DNA of 64,000 nt from Hyphomicrobiaceae bacterium (GTDB lineage: Bacteria; Pseudomonadota; Alphaproteobacteria; Rhizobiales; Xanthobacteraceae): NCBI GenBank assembly GCA_947472885.1, contig CANJBX010000008.1:18148-82147 (forward strand), read 5' to 3'. The notes below the pieces were generated by a model, which saw only the letters and a list, made by a program, of their open reading frames with translations, was not told where the DNA came from and ran no database searches. Shown here one piece after another: positions 1 through 7,845 of the stretch; positions within the stretch are counted from its first letter, which is position 1, and each line of letters begins with the position of its first letter. The position numbers and the translations under genes were made by a program.

Positions 1-1
1 C

Positions 2-892
2 GAGACGCCGAAGGCGTTGCCGAATTCGATTTCCGAATCCGTCCTCAAGAAGGGCAGCGTTGCGGCACTCGTCGCGCTCGTCATCGGTCTTGCGGCGACG
101 TTCGGAATGACCAACTCGGCTTCGGCCCAGGATCACGCGCCGAATCCTCCGGCGGTGAAGTGGAGCTTCTCGGGTCCGTTCGGCAAGTACGACCGCGGCC
201 AGCTGCAGCGCGGCTTCAAGGTCTATCGCGAAGTCTGCCAGGCCTGTCACTCACTGTCGCTGGTGTCGTTCCGCAACCTTGCTGAAAAGGGCGGACCGGA
301 ATTCTCCATCGCGCAGGCCGAAGCAGTCGCTGCCGAATACAAGGTCAAGGCCGAGCCGGACGACAATGGCGACGTCAATGACCGCCCGGCGCGTCTCGCT
401 GACCGCTTCCCGGCGCCGTTCGCCAACGAACAGGCGGCACGCGCGTCCAACGGCGGCGCCTATCCGCCGGACATGTCCGTGCTGGCCAAGGCGCGCGGCT
501 ACGAGCGCGGCTTCCCGCTGTTCATCGCCGACATCTTCACGCAGTATCAGGAAGGTGGCCCGGATTATCTCGTCGCTGTCCTGACCGGCTACGAGAACCC
601 GCCGGCGGGCTTCAAGCTGCCGTCGGCTTCGAGCTTCTACAACAAGTACTTCCCCGGCCACGCGATCGGCATGCCGAAGCCGCTGTCGGACGGGCAGGTC
701 GAATACGGCGACGGCGCTCCGGCAACGGTCGATCAGTATTCCAAGGACGTCACGGCGTTCCTGATGTGGGCGGCCGAACCGCACCTCGAGGCGCGCAAGC
801 GTCTCGGCCTGCAGGTGCTGGCCTTCCTCATCATCCTGTCGGGCCTCCTGTATTTCACCAAGAAGAAGGTGTGGAACGACGTTCACGCGTAA
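2..892 (+). CDS. fbcH: Cytochrome c1 half of a cytochrome b/c1 polyprotein (partial)
   Basis: This is the heme-bearing cytochrome c1 of the bc1 complex (complex III), which passes electrons from quinol to cytochrome c at the inner membrane. A CxxCH heme c site reads CQACH (about bases 236-250), a likely Met axial ligand lies in GHAIGMPKP, and a C-terminal anchor helix ends in KKKVWNDVHA. A hydrophobic segment ending near SASAQ looks like an export signal. The frame stays open to the left edge with no convincing start (only a TTG at 17). That is what is expected if this is the 3' half of FbcH, the fused b/c1 precursor of Bradyrhizobium-type bacteria that is processed at an internal signal. Fusion is inference because the upstream part is outside the window. 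Confidence 0.9.
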   Translation, partial: ETPKALPNSISESVLKKGSVAALVALVIGLAATFGMTNSASAQDHAPNPPAVKWSFSGPFGKYDRGQLQRGFKVYREVCQACHSLSLVSFRNLAEKGGPEFSIAQAEAVAAEYKVKAEPDDNGDVNDRPARLADRFPAPFANEQAARASNGGAYPPDMSVLAKARGYERGFPLFIADIFTQYQEGGPDYLVAVLTGYENPPAGFKLPSASSFYNKYFPGHAIGMPKPLSDGQVEYGDGAPATVDQYSKDVTAFLMWAAEPHLEARKRLGLQVLAFLIILSGLLYFTKKKVWNDVHA

Positions 893-927
893 GCGTGCAA
901 GCGTCTGTCACACGAATCAGCTTGACC

Positions 928-957
928 AAGGGCCCCGTTTTGGGGCCCTTCGGTTTT
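928..957 (+). terminator. Intrinsic terminator after cytochrome c1
   Basis: A perfect 9-bp stem (AAGGGCCCC at 928-936 and GGGGCCCTT at 942-950) with a 5-nt loop is followed by CGGTTTT. It lies just after the cytochrome c1 stop and before mtnP. Confidence 0.8.
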
Positions 958-979
958 GTGCGCCTTGAGGACGAATGAC

Positions 980-1864
980 ATGACCAAATCCATCCTCGGC
1001 ATCATCGGCGGCTCCGGCATCTACGATCTGCCGGGCCTTGAGAATGTGCGTCACGAGAAGGTTGCAAGCCCGTGGGGCGAGTCTTCCGCGCCCGTGCGCC
1101 TTGGCGAGATGGCCGGCCTGCCGGTCGCCTTCATGCCGCGCCACGACAAGGGCCACCGGCTGTCGCCCTCCGACATCAACTACCGCGCCAACATCGACGT
1201 CCTGAAGCGCGTCGGCGTCACCGACCTGATCTCGCTGTCGGCCTGCGGCTCGTTCAAGGAAGAGATGCCACCGGGCACCTTCGTGCTGGTCGATCAGTTC
1301 GTCGACCGCACCTACAAGCGCGAGAGTTCGTTCTTCGGCAAAGGCTGCGTCGCGCATGTCTCGATGGCGCATCCGGTTAGCCCACGCCTGCGTATCCACC
1401 TTGCGGCCGCCGCCGAAGCCGAGGGCATCGCCTTCGCGCGCGGCGGCACGTATCTGTGCATGGAAGGGCCGCAGTTTTCCTCGCTGGCCGAAAGCCTGAC
1501 CTACAAGGGGCAAGGTTATTCGGTCATCGGCATGACCAACATGCCGGAAGCCAAACTCGCGCGCGAAGCCGAGATTTGCTATGCGACCGTCGCCATGGTG
1601 ACGGACTTCGATTGCTGGCACCCCGACCATGACGCGGTCACGGTGCAGGACATCATCAAGGTGCTGCTGGCCAATGCGGAGAAGGCCAAGCAGCTGGTCG
1701 CGCGCTTCGCCAAGGATTTTCCGCGCGAACATGAGCCGTGCCCAATTGGCTCCGACCGCGCGCTCGACACCGCGATCATCACGGCCCCGGCAGCGCGCGA
1801 CCTGGAGCTATTGAAGAAGCTCGATGCGGTGGCGGGCAGGGTGCTGAAGACTGGGACTATCTAG
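980..1864 (+). CDS. mtnP: S-methyl-5'-thioadenosine phosphorylase
   Basis: The enzyme phosphorolyses methylthioadenosine to adenine and methylthioribose-1-phosphate in the methionine salvage route. The 294-residue protein opens with the phosphate-binding GGSGIYDL loop and has the family motifs SACGSFKEEM, CMEGPQFSS and GMTNMPEA plus the late TDFDCW segment. The ATG at 980 is chosen over an upstream in-frame start because GAGG lies at 967-970 with good spacing. Its product adenine is the substrate of apt at 3412, so the two form a salvage pair, here separated by an AT-rich accessory insert that begins right after the stop. The length is normal for the family. Confidence 0.93.
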   Translation: MTKSILGIIGGSGIYDLPGLENVRHEKVASPWGESSAPVRLGEMAGLPVAFMPRHDKGHRLSPSDINYRANIDVLKRVGVTDLISLSACGSFKEEMPPGTFVLVDQFVDRTYKRESSFFGKGCVAHVSMAHPVSPRLRIHLAAAAEAEGIAFARGGTYLCMEGPQFSSLAESLTYKGQGYSVIGMTNMPEAKLAREAEICYATVAMVTDFDCWHPDHDAVTVQDIIKVLLANAEKAKQLVARFAKDFPREHEPCPIGSDRALDTAIITAPAARDLELLKKLDAVAGRVLKTGTI

Positions 1865-1938
1865 TTGCCTTGATGCTTATGCATAGTCAGACTGTATGCT
1901 GTTCCAACCTGTGGCCCACGTTGAGCGTAGGACATCTT

Positions 1939-2541
1939 ATGGTGGGATGGCTGGCTAAGAAGGCGCAAAACTCTCGCGTCTATATGTGCATCAAAGAAGT
2001 GAAGTGGACATTAGAAAGTGCTGATGCGATCCAGCGCGCAATGATTTTAGCTCTTGCTCAGTTATTGCGGGGGCAAATGGTCAAAGAGAGTAACTTTCCT
2101 CTTCAAGTGCTCAATCGTCCACTTGATTATGATCGAGATGAATTGATGCAGGCTTATGATGGATTTGAGGACATAAGAAATCAGAATAATCAGTTGCTTG
2201 AAACAACGAAGAAAAACATGCGCCGGTTTGGCACGAACCTTCCTCAGTTCTCAATTGATCATGCAGTTAATGTGGGTAAGAGCGTCGAATTTTGGATGAG
2301 CACGCTCGGGGCGGGTGTATGCCCAGAGCGCCGAGATGACGTTCGTGAGATTTGGTCATACTTGGCAAGTTCATACAGTCATTTGCCAGAGGCGATAGTT
2401 GCCCTCCGGAAAGTAGAAGAGCTGACGGCTGAGATGACTGGGTCTGAGGACTATGAGATGTTCGATTTGATCGATGAGGATTGGCTGAGGTTTTGTCGGT
2501 TTTTTCCAGAAGCGTTTTCTAGAGAACTTCGTTTGGACTAG
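1939..2541 (+). CDS. Hypothetical protein of an AT-rich insert
   Basis: I do not recognise the family. The roughly 200-residue product is soluble, acidic and mostly helical by eye, with no signal peptide, membrane segment or known catalytic motif. It ends in an acidic Trp/Phe-rich stretch (DEDWLRFCRFFPEAF). The DNA is about 40% G+C where I counted (2101-2160), far below its neighbours, with rare-codon usage that marks it as foreign. The ATG at 1939 is preferred because TAGGA sits 6 bases upstream; in-frame ATGs at 1873 and 1879 are alternatives and would add about 20 residues. It lies next to a toxin-antitoxin pair, so a defence or accessory role is possible but unsupported. Confidence 0.6.
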   Translation: MVGWLAKKAQNSRVYMCIKEVKWTLESADAIQRAMILALAQLLRGQMVKESNFPLQVLNRPLDYDRDELMQAYDGFEDIRNQNNQLLETTKKNMRRFGTNLPQFSIDHAVNVGKSVEFWMSTLGAGVCPERRDDVREIWSYLASSYSHLPEAIVALRKVEELTAEMTGSEDYEMFDLIDEDWLRFCRFFPEAFSRELRLD

Positions 2542-2743
2542 ATCACCCCTTATAATATCGAAAGTCAGCGTAGCCCGGATGAGTCCTCGGATCTCGCCTT
2601 TGGCGCGCCCAAAGATAACTCCGCGAAATTCGGAGGTAGGTTCTCCAATTCCCGCATATCGCTTCCGCGAAGGTTTCCACCTTCGCCTCCTGGGTTTCGG
2701 TGGAGGTGTCGGCAACAGGCCGCTTCATGCGTGCTGCGTGCAA

Positions 2744-2779
2744 TTACATTTGTATTTACATTTGCCATTACACTATGCT
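2744..2779 (+). promoter_or_regulatory. brnT promoter with three 12-bp-phased TTACA repeats
   Basis: TTACA occurs at 2744, 2756 and 2768, exactly 12 bp apart. The first two copies extend to TTACATTTG, and TGTATTTACA at 2751-2760 has inverted TGTA/TACA ends. The third copy runs into a -10-like TATGCT at 2774-2779, 12 bp before the toxin start. BrnA-type antitoxins are known to repress their own operons, so this is the natural operator. The assignment is inference. Confidence 0.5.
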
Positions 2780-2790
2780 AGGCTCTCGCG

Positions 2791-3108
2791 ATGGACCTGC
2801 GGATAGCTGGGTTTGATTGGGACCAGGGCAACCGTGACAAGTGTCAAAAACACGGGCTTGCGGTCCTCGACATCGAACATGCGCTGCTGCGCGCGCAAAA
2901 TCTGATTGTCCGTGACGTTAAAAACTCGATTGCCGAGGACCGTTATATTGCCATTGGAAAAACCCGGGCGGGGCGTTTTGCTTTTGTGGCTTTCACGCTG
3001 CGCCAGAGTGCGGGTGGCCTGAAGCTGCGTCCGATCAGTGCCTGCTACATGCACAAGAAGGAGGTCGTCAAATATGAAAAAGAAATTGCCCAAATTCAAA
3101 ACCGATGA
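2791..3108 (+). CDS. brnT: BrnT-family toxin (DUF497)
   Basis: BrnT toxins are small RelE-like ribonucleases that slow translation when freed from BrnA. The 105-residue protein has the family layout: an N-terminal FDWD followed by a lysine/histidine patch (KHG), a central DRYIAIGKTRAGR strand pair, then RPISACYMHKKEV and a terminal YEK. Its 3' end overlaps the antitoxin gene by 35 bases, which is normal for such pairs. The promoter carries phased repeats suited to autoregulation. The TTT/VAF strand in place of the usual VVYT and other small differences make the family call strong but not certain. Confidence 0.82.
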   Translation: MDLRIAGFDWDQGNRDKCQKHGLAVLDIEHALLRAQNLIVRDVKNSIAEDRYIAIGKTRAGRFAFVAFTLRQSAGGLKLRPISACYMHKKEVVKYEKEIAQIQNR

Positions 3109-3343
3109 TGCGGCCGCGCGCTTTCTCGAAAAGGGCGACCTTTCGGATTACATCAATGCCGGGAGCATGCTGCCGGTGCGCTTTGAGTTCGAGAAAAAAT
3201 CAAAGAGCCTCACCATGCGGCTGCCAGAGTCACTGCTCGATGCGGTGAAGGCACGGGCGGTCCGTCAGGGCATTCCGTATCAGCGGTTGATCCGGCAGGT
3301 GCTGGAGCATGCGGTCGGAGAAAGCGTGCGGCAGGGGAAGTAA
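3074..3343 (+). CDS. brnA: BrnA/CopG-like ribbon-helix-helix antitoxin
   Basis: This is the partner antitoxin of the upstream BrnT toxin. It would bind the toxin and repress the operon. The 89-residue protein has a basic N-terminus, a middle segment (SDYINAGSMLPV) typical of this antitoxin class, and a C-terminal ribbon-helix-helix unit (LTMRLPESLLDAVKARA, then GIPYQRLIRQVL). The ATG at 3074 is selected because AAGGAGGT at 3058-3065 sits 8 bases upstream, the best Shine-Dalgarno in the neighbourhood. Strong initiation here fits the need for excess antitoxin. The start lies inside the toxin reading frame. Confidence 0.82.
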   Translation: MKKKLPKFKTDDAAARFLEKGDLSDYINAGSMLPVRFEFEKKSKSLTMRLPESLLDAVKARAVRQGIPYQRLIRQVLEHAVGESVRQGK

Positions 3344-3411
3344 CGCAAATCCCTCGCCACTCCGGCCGTGACCGACTAGAACAACCCGTCCGAAATCGAA
3401 ATGAGTAACCG

Positions 3412-3960
3412 ATGATCAGCCCCGCCGTCGAAAACGACCTGCGCGAAGCCATCCGCACGATCCCGGATTATCCCAAGCCCGGTATCCTGTTTCGCGATAT
3501 CACCACGCTCCTTGGCAATGCGCGGGCGTTCCGCCGCACCGTCGATGAACTGGTGCAGCCCTGGGCTGGCTCCAAGATCGACAAAGTTGCGGGCATGGAA
3601 GCGCGCGGCTTCATTCTCGGCGGCGCGGTGGCGCATCAGGTCTCGGCCGGGTTCATCCCGATCCGCAAGAAGGGCAAGCTGCCGCACAAGCGCGTCTCGA
3701 TTGCCTATTCGCTGGAATACGGCATCGACGAGATGGAGATGCACGAGGACGCCGTGGTGAGGGGCGAGAAGGTCATTCTGGTCGATGACCTGATCGCGAC
3801 CGGCGGCACGGCCGAAGGCGCGGTGAAGCTCCTCAAGCAGCAGGGTGCCGACGTGCTGGCTGCGTGTTTCGTGATCGACCTGCCGGAACTTGGCGGGGCC
3901 GACAAGATCCGTGCGCTCGGCGTGCCGGTCCGCACGCTGGTGTCGTTCGACGGGCATTGA
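3412..3960 (+). CDS. apt: Adenine phosphoribosyltransferase
   Basis: The enzyme converts adenine and PRPP to AMP and pyrophosphate in purine salvage. The 182-residue protein has the usual type I PRTase order: an N-terminal [16 protein letters not shown] segment, the MEARGF loop, and the PRPP-binding [11 protein letters not shown] at about residues 124-134. Length and start match the family, although the ribosome site is weak. It would recycle the adenine released by MtnP. The two genes are split by about 1.5 kb of accessory DNA, and the 3' end converges on a minus-strand gene 15 bases away. Confidence 0.95.
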   Translation: MISPAVENDLREAIRTIPDYPKPGILFRDITTLLGNARAFRRTVDELVQPWAGSKIDKVAGMEARGFILGGAVAHQVSAGFIPIRKKGKLPHKRVSIAYSLEYGIDEMEMHEDAVVRGEKVILVDDLIATGGTAEGAVKLLKQQGADVLAACFVIDLPELGGADKIRALGVPVRTLVSFDGH

Positions 3961-3974
3961 CCGGATTTGCCGCG

Positions 3975-4130
3975 CTAGGCGTCGGTGCCTGTCAGCAACG
4001 GCATGTGGCCGAGCGAATTGCTCAGCTTGTGCATCAGCAGCGCCAGCTCTGACTCGCGCAGCTGCCGGAACACCCGCTTCATGAACGTCGCCGTTTCGTC
4101 GCGCAGATGGTCGGCGGCACGGCGCGGAAT
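3975..4130 (-). other. Out-of-frame C-terminal tail of the ParA-like gene
   Basis: On the minus strand an open stretch from about 4130 to the TAG at 3975-3977 encodes HLRDETATFMKRVFRQ followed by LRESELALLMHKLSN. It is coding-like and is offset by one base from the ParA-like gene that ends at 4079. It looks like the original C-terminus, disconnected by a one-base indel near 4110-4140. This may be a real frameshift or a sequencing error. Confidence 0.5.
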
Positions 4131-4732
4131 TCACGGAACGAGAACGGTCTGCGGTCAACCTGCGTGCGCAGCGCCGACGACATCTGCGGGATTTCCAGCG
4201 GTAACGGGATTTCCGCCATGGTTGGAAACCGCCGCCGGATTTCCAGGCCGCGCGAGACCGCGTCGTTGAACACCGGCAGGAATGTCAGCGCCGGGAACTT
4301 CTCGCGCAGGATCGCATAGGTCCGCACCGAGATCGGTGACGGGTCGGCGATATACATCACCACCGCCGAAATGCCGCGCGCGCGGGCTTCCTCGGCGAAG
4401 CCGATGTCGAAGGCGATGGTGAAGAACTTTTCCAGCACCATGTGGCTGAGATCGATGACCTTGGTCCTGTCGTCATCGACGATCAGTTCGTCGAACAGCG
4501 CGATCTGCCCGCGGGTGTCCTCAAGCGAGCTTTGCCTTGAGATGGTGGGGAGGAATTCAGAAAGCCCCGGCTCGTAGGGCGACAGGTCATAGCCGACGAC
4601 GGGTTTGGCTTCCGATTGTCCGATGGCCTTGGCGTTGGACAGGTAGAATTCGGCTGTCAGCCGGGCAAGCAAGGTCTTTCCGGTGCGCGGGCGGGGCGAA
4701 CAAACAATGAAAACGTGGGTCGACCCGCTCAT
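4079..4732 (-). CDS. ParA/MinD-like P-loop ATPase, probable C-terminal frameshift
   Basis: This is a ParA/CobQ-fold nucleotide-binding protein of unknown role. The N-terminal HVFIVCSPRPRTGKTLLAR is a Walker A variant with RPRTGKT in place of KGGxGKT, and VVGYDLSPYEPG follows as the usual second-strand segment. The ATG at 4732 is preferred to a TTG at 4756. In this frame the last residues (AVPPTICATKRRRS) look like read-out of a wrong frame, while a coding-like tail continues one base out of phase to 3975. It lies downstream of a second ParA-like gene in the same direction (4888-5631), so the two may work together. The frameshift makes activity uncertain. Confidence 0.7.
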   Translation of the reverse strand: MSGSTHVFIVCSPRPRTGKTLLARLTAEFYLSNAKAIGQSEAKPVVGYDLSPYEPGLSEFLPTISRQSSLEDTRGQIALFDELIVDDDRTKVIDLSHMVLEKFFTIAFDIGFAEEARARGISAVVMYIADPSPISVRTYAILREKFPALTFLPVFNDAVSRGLEIRRRFPTMAEIPLPLEIPQMSSALRTQVDRRPFSFREFRAVPPTICATKRRRS

Positions 4733-4887
4733 GCCGCAGCGCCTTTCCGCCGGCAAACGGCGGTACGAATCACATCGCTACAGACGCTATTATATCCCAG
4801 CCCGCGAGAGGCCGGATCATGATGCCACGACAAAATGATGTCAGCGGCGCGGTGTGCACAGGAAAATTGGCCAGACGGCGATAGTGG

Positions 4888-5631
4888 CTAGACAGCAATA
4901 GCCTTGGCTTCGGTCTCGCCGATGATCTCGCTCAGCTTGATGCGGTCGTACTCGCCCCAGACATTGCCGAGCCAGTGGCGTACATAGCCGAGCAGCACGA
5001 ACGAATAGGTGGCGGCTTCCCCGTGCGGGCCCTTGTTGCCGATGAAGGTCAGGAACGGCACCGAGGCCAGTTCAACCTGCTCGCAGGCCATTTCGTTGAG
5101 CTTCGGAATGGTGATTTCGACGGCGTTCTTCACCTTGTGGAAGTAGCTGTCGTAGGTCGCCTGATCCCATTCGAAGAAGTGCGTGTTATTGATGAAGTTC
5201 TTGACCAGGAAATACTTGGAATCCTGAACAAAGGCCGAGGTTTCCGCGATTTCGTTGAGCGAGGCAATCGACGGCCCGAGGATGTGGAACACTGCCAGCG
5301 TGACCTGGTTCTTGCGCGCGGCGTCGATGAAGCCGATGTCGCGCAGCGACTTCAGGGTCGGAGACAGCAATCCGGCGCGAACATCGATGACGGTGACCTG
5401 ACTGTCGTTCAGGGTGTCAAAAATCTTCATCTGATCGGGGACCTGATTGAGATCGACGATCGAGGTGATTTCGGGGTGGAAGCGCTTGAGCGTGCCGCGC
5501 GGCGTCTCGGTGTCGAAGGCGCGAACCGGCACCCGGCGCGCCGCGAAATAATCGAGCAGCGTGCGGGAAACCGTGGTCTTGCCAACGCCGCCCTTGTCGG
5601 CGCCGACGATGATCACTGCCGGCTTAGCCAT
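4888..5631 (-). CDS. ParA-family P-loop ATPase
   Basis: The 247-residue protein has a canonical deviant Walker A (GADKGGVGKTT, residues about 10-20) as in ParA, MinD and MipZ. It also has FDTETPRGTLKRF in the switch I position and VTVIDVRAGLLSP as the Walker B-like strand. No partner with ParB function is adjacent. Such orphan ParA proteins in alphaproteobacteria position cell-envelope or chromosomal cargo, but nothing here names the cargo. It precedes a second, divergent ParA-like gene by 155 bases on the same strand. Confidence 0.8.
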   Translation of the reverse strand: MAKPAVIIVGADKGGVGKTTVSRTLLDYFAARRVPVRAFDTETPRGTLKRFHPEITSIVDLNQVPDQMKIFDTLNDSQVTVIDVRAGLLSPTLKSLRDIGFIDAARKNQVTLAVFHILGPSIASLNEIAETSAFVQDSKYFLVKNFINNTHFFEWDQATYDSYFHKVKNAVEITIPKLNEMACEQVELASVPFLTFIGNKGPHGEAATYSFVLLGYVRHWLGNVWGEYDRIKLSEIIGETEAKAIAV

Positions 5632-5814
5632 AGCTCACCCCTTGGTGGACATAACTTCTACGCAGGATTCCATGGCCAAGCCCGATGCAAGCCAGAATCA
5701 TTAATATTGATGCTCGCCGCGCGGACGCGCGAAAACAAGTCAAACCGCCGTTCTATATTGGCGATGCATAGATAATTCTTGTTGTGGCGGTGTCTTTCGC
5801 ACTCGCACAATGCC

Positions 5815-7056
5815 TTACGGCTTTGGCGTCGTGCCCCACGGACCTTTTCCTGCGCCATGCGAATCGCCGCCGCCGGGTGACGGGCCGCCCTGGCTGCCCC
5901 AGGGACCCGCCGGATCGGACGTTGTGCCGGGGGAGGCGTCCTGCGGCCCGGACGCTTCCGGCGGGGTGCCGTCTGCCGTCTGGTCCTCGATCTGCGGTTC
6001 GGGGTCGTCGATTTTCCCCGGATCGTGGCCGCCCGCGAACTGCACCAGCGCCGCCACCCGGCGATCGACCGAAGGGTGGGTGGCAAACAGGTCGGCGAAC
6101 TCCTCGCGCGGATTATCGACGCACATTTCCATGATGGCCGAGGTCGCGCCGGGCAACTCGCCGCGGCCCTCGATCTTGCGCAATGCGGTGATCATGGCGT
6201 CGGGATTCTTGGTGAGTTCGACCGAGCCGGCGTCGGCCAGCATTTCGCGTGAACGCGAGAGCGCCATCCTGATGACGACAGAGAGAAGCCAGGCGAGCGC
6301 GATCAGCACGAGCGCGATGACGATCACGATGATCGCGCCGCCGCCGCCTTTCTTGTCGCTGCTGCCGCTGCTGCTGGAACTGCTTGAGCCGCTGCTCCAG
6401 CTGCTGCCTGAACTGCCGGACCCGCCTGAACTGTACGAGCCGCCAGTGCGGCCCGAATTGAACAGGATGCGGAAGATCATCTCGCCGGCGAACGACACCA
6501 CGCCGGCGATGATGACGGCAATCACCATGAGGCGCACGTCGCCGTTGCGGATATGCGTCAGTTCGTGGCCGAGTACGGCTTCGATCTCGGCGTCATTAAG
6601 CCGCTTGATGAGGCCGGTCGTGACCGTGATCGAATATTGCTTCTCGCTCATGCCCGTGGCGAAGGCGTTGAGTGCGTCGCTTTCCATCACCTTGAGCTTC
6701 GGCATCGGAATGCCGCGCGAGATGCAGAGGTTTTCCAGCGCGTTGTAGAGCCTCGGCTGCTGGTTGCGCGTCACCAGCTCGCCGCCGGTGAGCTGGTCGA
6801 TCATCGATTGGTGGAATTTATAGGCGATGAATATCCACGCGATGGTGCCGACGGTAACGAACGGCGCGGCCTGTCTGGTGTCCCAGATCGCATTGGCCAT
6901 GTACCAGTCGTAGGACTGTTCGGGATAGAGAATGACCCCCGCGATCAATGCGCCGGCATAGGTCAGCACATAGACCAGGAAGAACAGGCCGATCAGCAGG
7001 ACGGCTGACCGGACCTTGTTCGACTGGATATGCGTGTAAAGACCGTAGGCGGCCAT
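5815..7056 (-). CDS. M48-family membrane zinc metalloprotease (HtpX-like)
   Basis: This is an integral membrane peptidase of the M48 family, which degrades damaged membrane proteins. The zinc site HELTH is at residues 164-168 and the third ligand region is SREMLADAGSVEL, with ATHPSVDRRVAAL further on as the family signature. Two N-terminal membrane helices precede the domain, and another follows a Ser/Gly-only linker of about 30 residues before DKKGGGG. The C-terminus is a disordered Pro/Gly tail. It lies 30 bases downstream of lemA on the same strand, a known pairing (LemA with an M48 protease). It is longer (413 aa) than E. coli HtpX because of the linker and tail. Confidence 0.88.
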   Translation of the reverse strand: MAAYGLYTHIQSNKVRSAVLLIGLFFLVYVLTYAGALIAGVILYPEQSYDWYMANAIWDTRQAAPFVTVGTIAWIFIAYKFHQSMIDQLTGGELVTRNQQPRLYNALENLCISRGIPMPKLKVMESDALNAFATGMSEKQYSITVTTGLIKRLNDAEIEAVLGHELTHIRNGDVRLMVIAVIIAGVVSFAGEMIFRILFNSGRTGGSYSSGGSGSSGSSWSSGSSSSSSSGSSDKKGGGGAIIVIVIALVLIALAWLLSVVIRMALSRSREMLADAGSVELTKNPDAMITALRKIEGRGELPGATSAIMEMCVDNPREEFADLFATHPSVDRRVAALVQFAGGHDPGKIDDPEPQIEDQTADGTPPEASGPQDASPGTTSDPAGPWGSQGGPSPGGGDSHGAGKGPWGTTPKP

Positions 7057-7086
7057 CGGCCTTGCCGATCATGCTTCAGGAGAAAG

Positions 7087-7650
7087 CTAAAACTTGACCT
7101 GCGGCGCCTGGTCGAGCGCCTTGCGGTCCTCGCCAAGGTCGAAGAACGGCCGCTGGTGGAAACCGAAGATGCCGGCGAACAGCGCGGCCGGGAATTGCTG
7201 GATGCCCGCATTGTATTCGGAGACCGCGTTGTTGAAGTAACGGCGCGCGGCGGCGAGCTTGTTCTCGATGTCGCCGAGTTCGGTCTGTAACTGGAGGAAG
7301 TTCTGGTTGGCCTTGAGGTCGGGATAGGCTTCCGACAGCGCGAACAGTTGCCGCAGCGCGCCGCTCAACATGTTTTCAGCCGCGACCTTGGCCTCGGTCG
7401 AAGGGGCGGCGATGGCGGCGTTGCGCGCCTTCACCACATCGTCGAGCGTGCCGCGCTCGTGCGAGGCATAGCCCTTCACGGTTTCGATCAGGTTCGGGAT
7501 CAGGTCGTGGCGCTGCTTCAGCTGCACGTCGATGTCGGCGAACGACTGGTTGGTCCGCTGCGCCATGGCGACGAGGCTGTTGTAGGTCATGATCGCCCAC
7601 AGGACGATGACGCCGATAATGCCGAGGACGACCCAGGTAGTGGTGGACAT
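7087..7650 (-). CDS. lemA: LemA family membrane protein
   Basis: The 187-residue protein has one N-terminal membrane helix (TTTWVVLGIIGVIVLWAI) followed by a long helical bundle with the LemA signatures YNSLVAM, IDVQLKQRHDLIPNL and ARRYFNNAVSEYN. The function of LemA proteins is not established; they often sit with M48 proteases or TPM-domain proteins, as here with the downstream protease. GGAG lies 7 bases before the ATG, and the gene is probably the first of a two-gene operon. Confidence 0.9.
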   Translation of the reverse strand: MSTTTWVVLGIIGVIVLWAIMTYNSLVAMAQRTNQSFADIDVQLKQRHDLIPNLIETVKGYASHERGTLDDVVKARNAAIAAPSTEAKVAAENMLSGALRQLFALSEAYPDLKANQNFLQLQTELGDIENKLAAARRYFNNAVSEYNAGIQQFPAALFAGIFGFHQRPFFDLGEDRKALDQAPQVKF

Positions 7651-7845
7651 CGTTGCGCTCCAGAAAATCGTTGCTAGACGGCAATAGGAACCGCACCGCC
7701 GCCAGGGTGCGTCACGCGTTGCGTACCGGAGTGTGGCAGCAACAACTGGCCAAATCTATGTCGGATATCACAGCCGCCAAGCCCAAAAAGACGGCCGCAG
7801 GCTGGCGGTTCTACTGGCCGCCGCGAATGGCCGGGCAAGCTGCAG

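Noticed and set aside
1738..1938. Upstream extension of the AT-rich hypothetical gene back into mtnP
   Set aside because: This part overlaps conserved MtnP coding sequence in another frame; the ribosome site at 1928-1932 favours 1939.
2371..2768. Small minus-strand frames at 2371-2715 and 2565-2768
   Set aside because: They overlap the plus-strand hypothetical gene or repeat-like noncoding DNA and lack ribosome sites.
1865..3411. Insertion sequence or prophage remnant
   Set aside because: No transposase, integrase, terminal inverted repeat or tRNA target was visible, so only a generic accessory insert is claimed.
4888..5631. parABS chromosome partition locus
   Set aside because: The ParA-like genes have no ParB with a helix-turn-helix nearby and no parS site was noticed; the ParB-like protein at 41522 is far away and of a different family.
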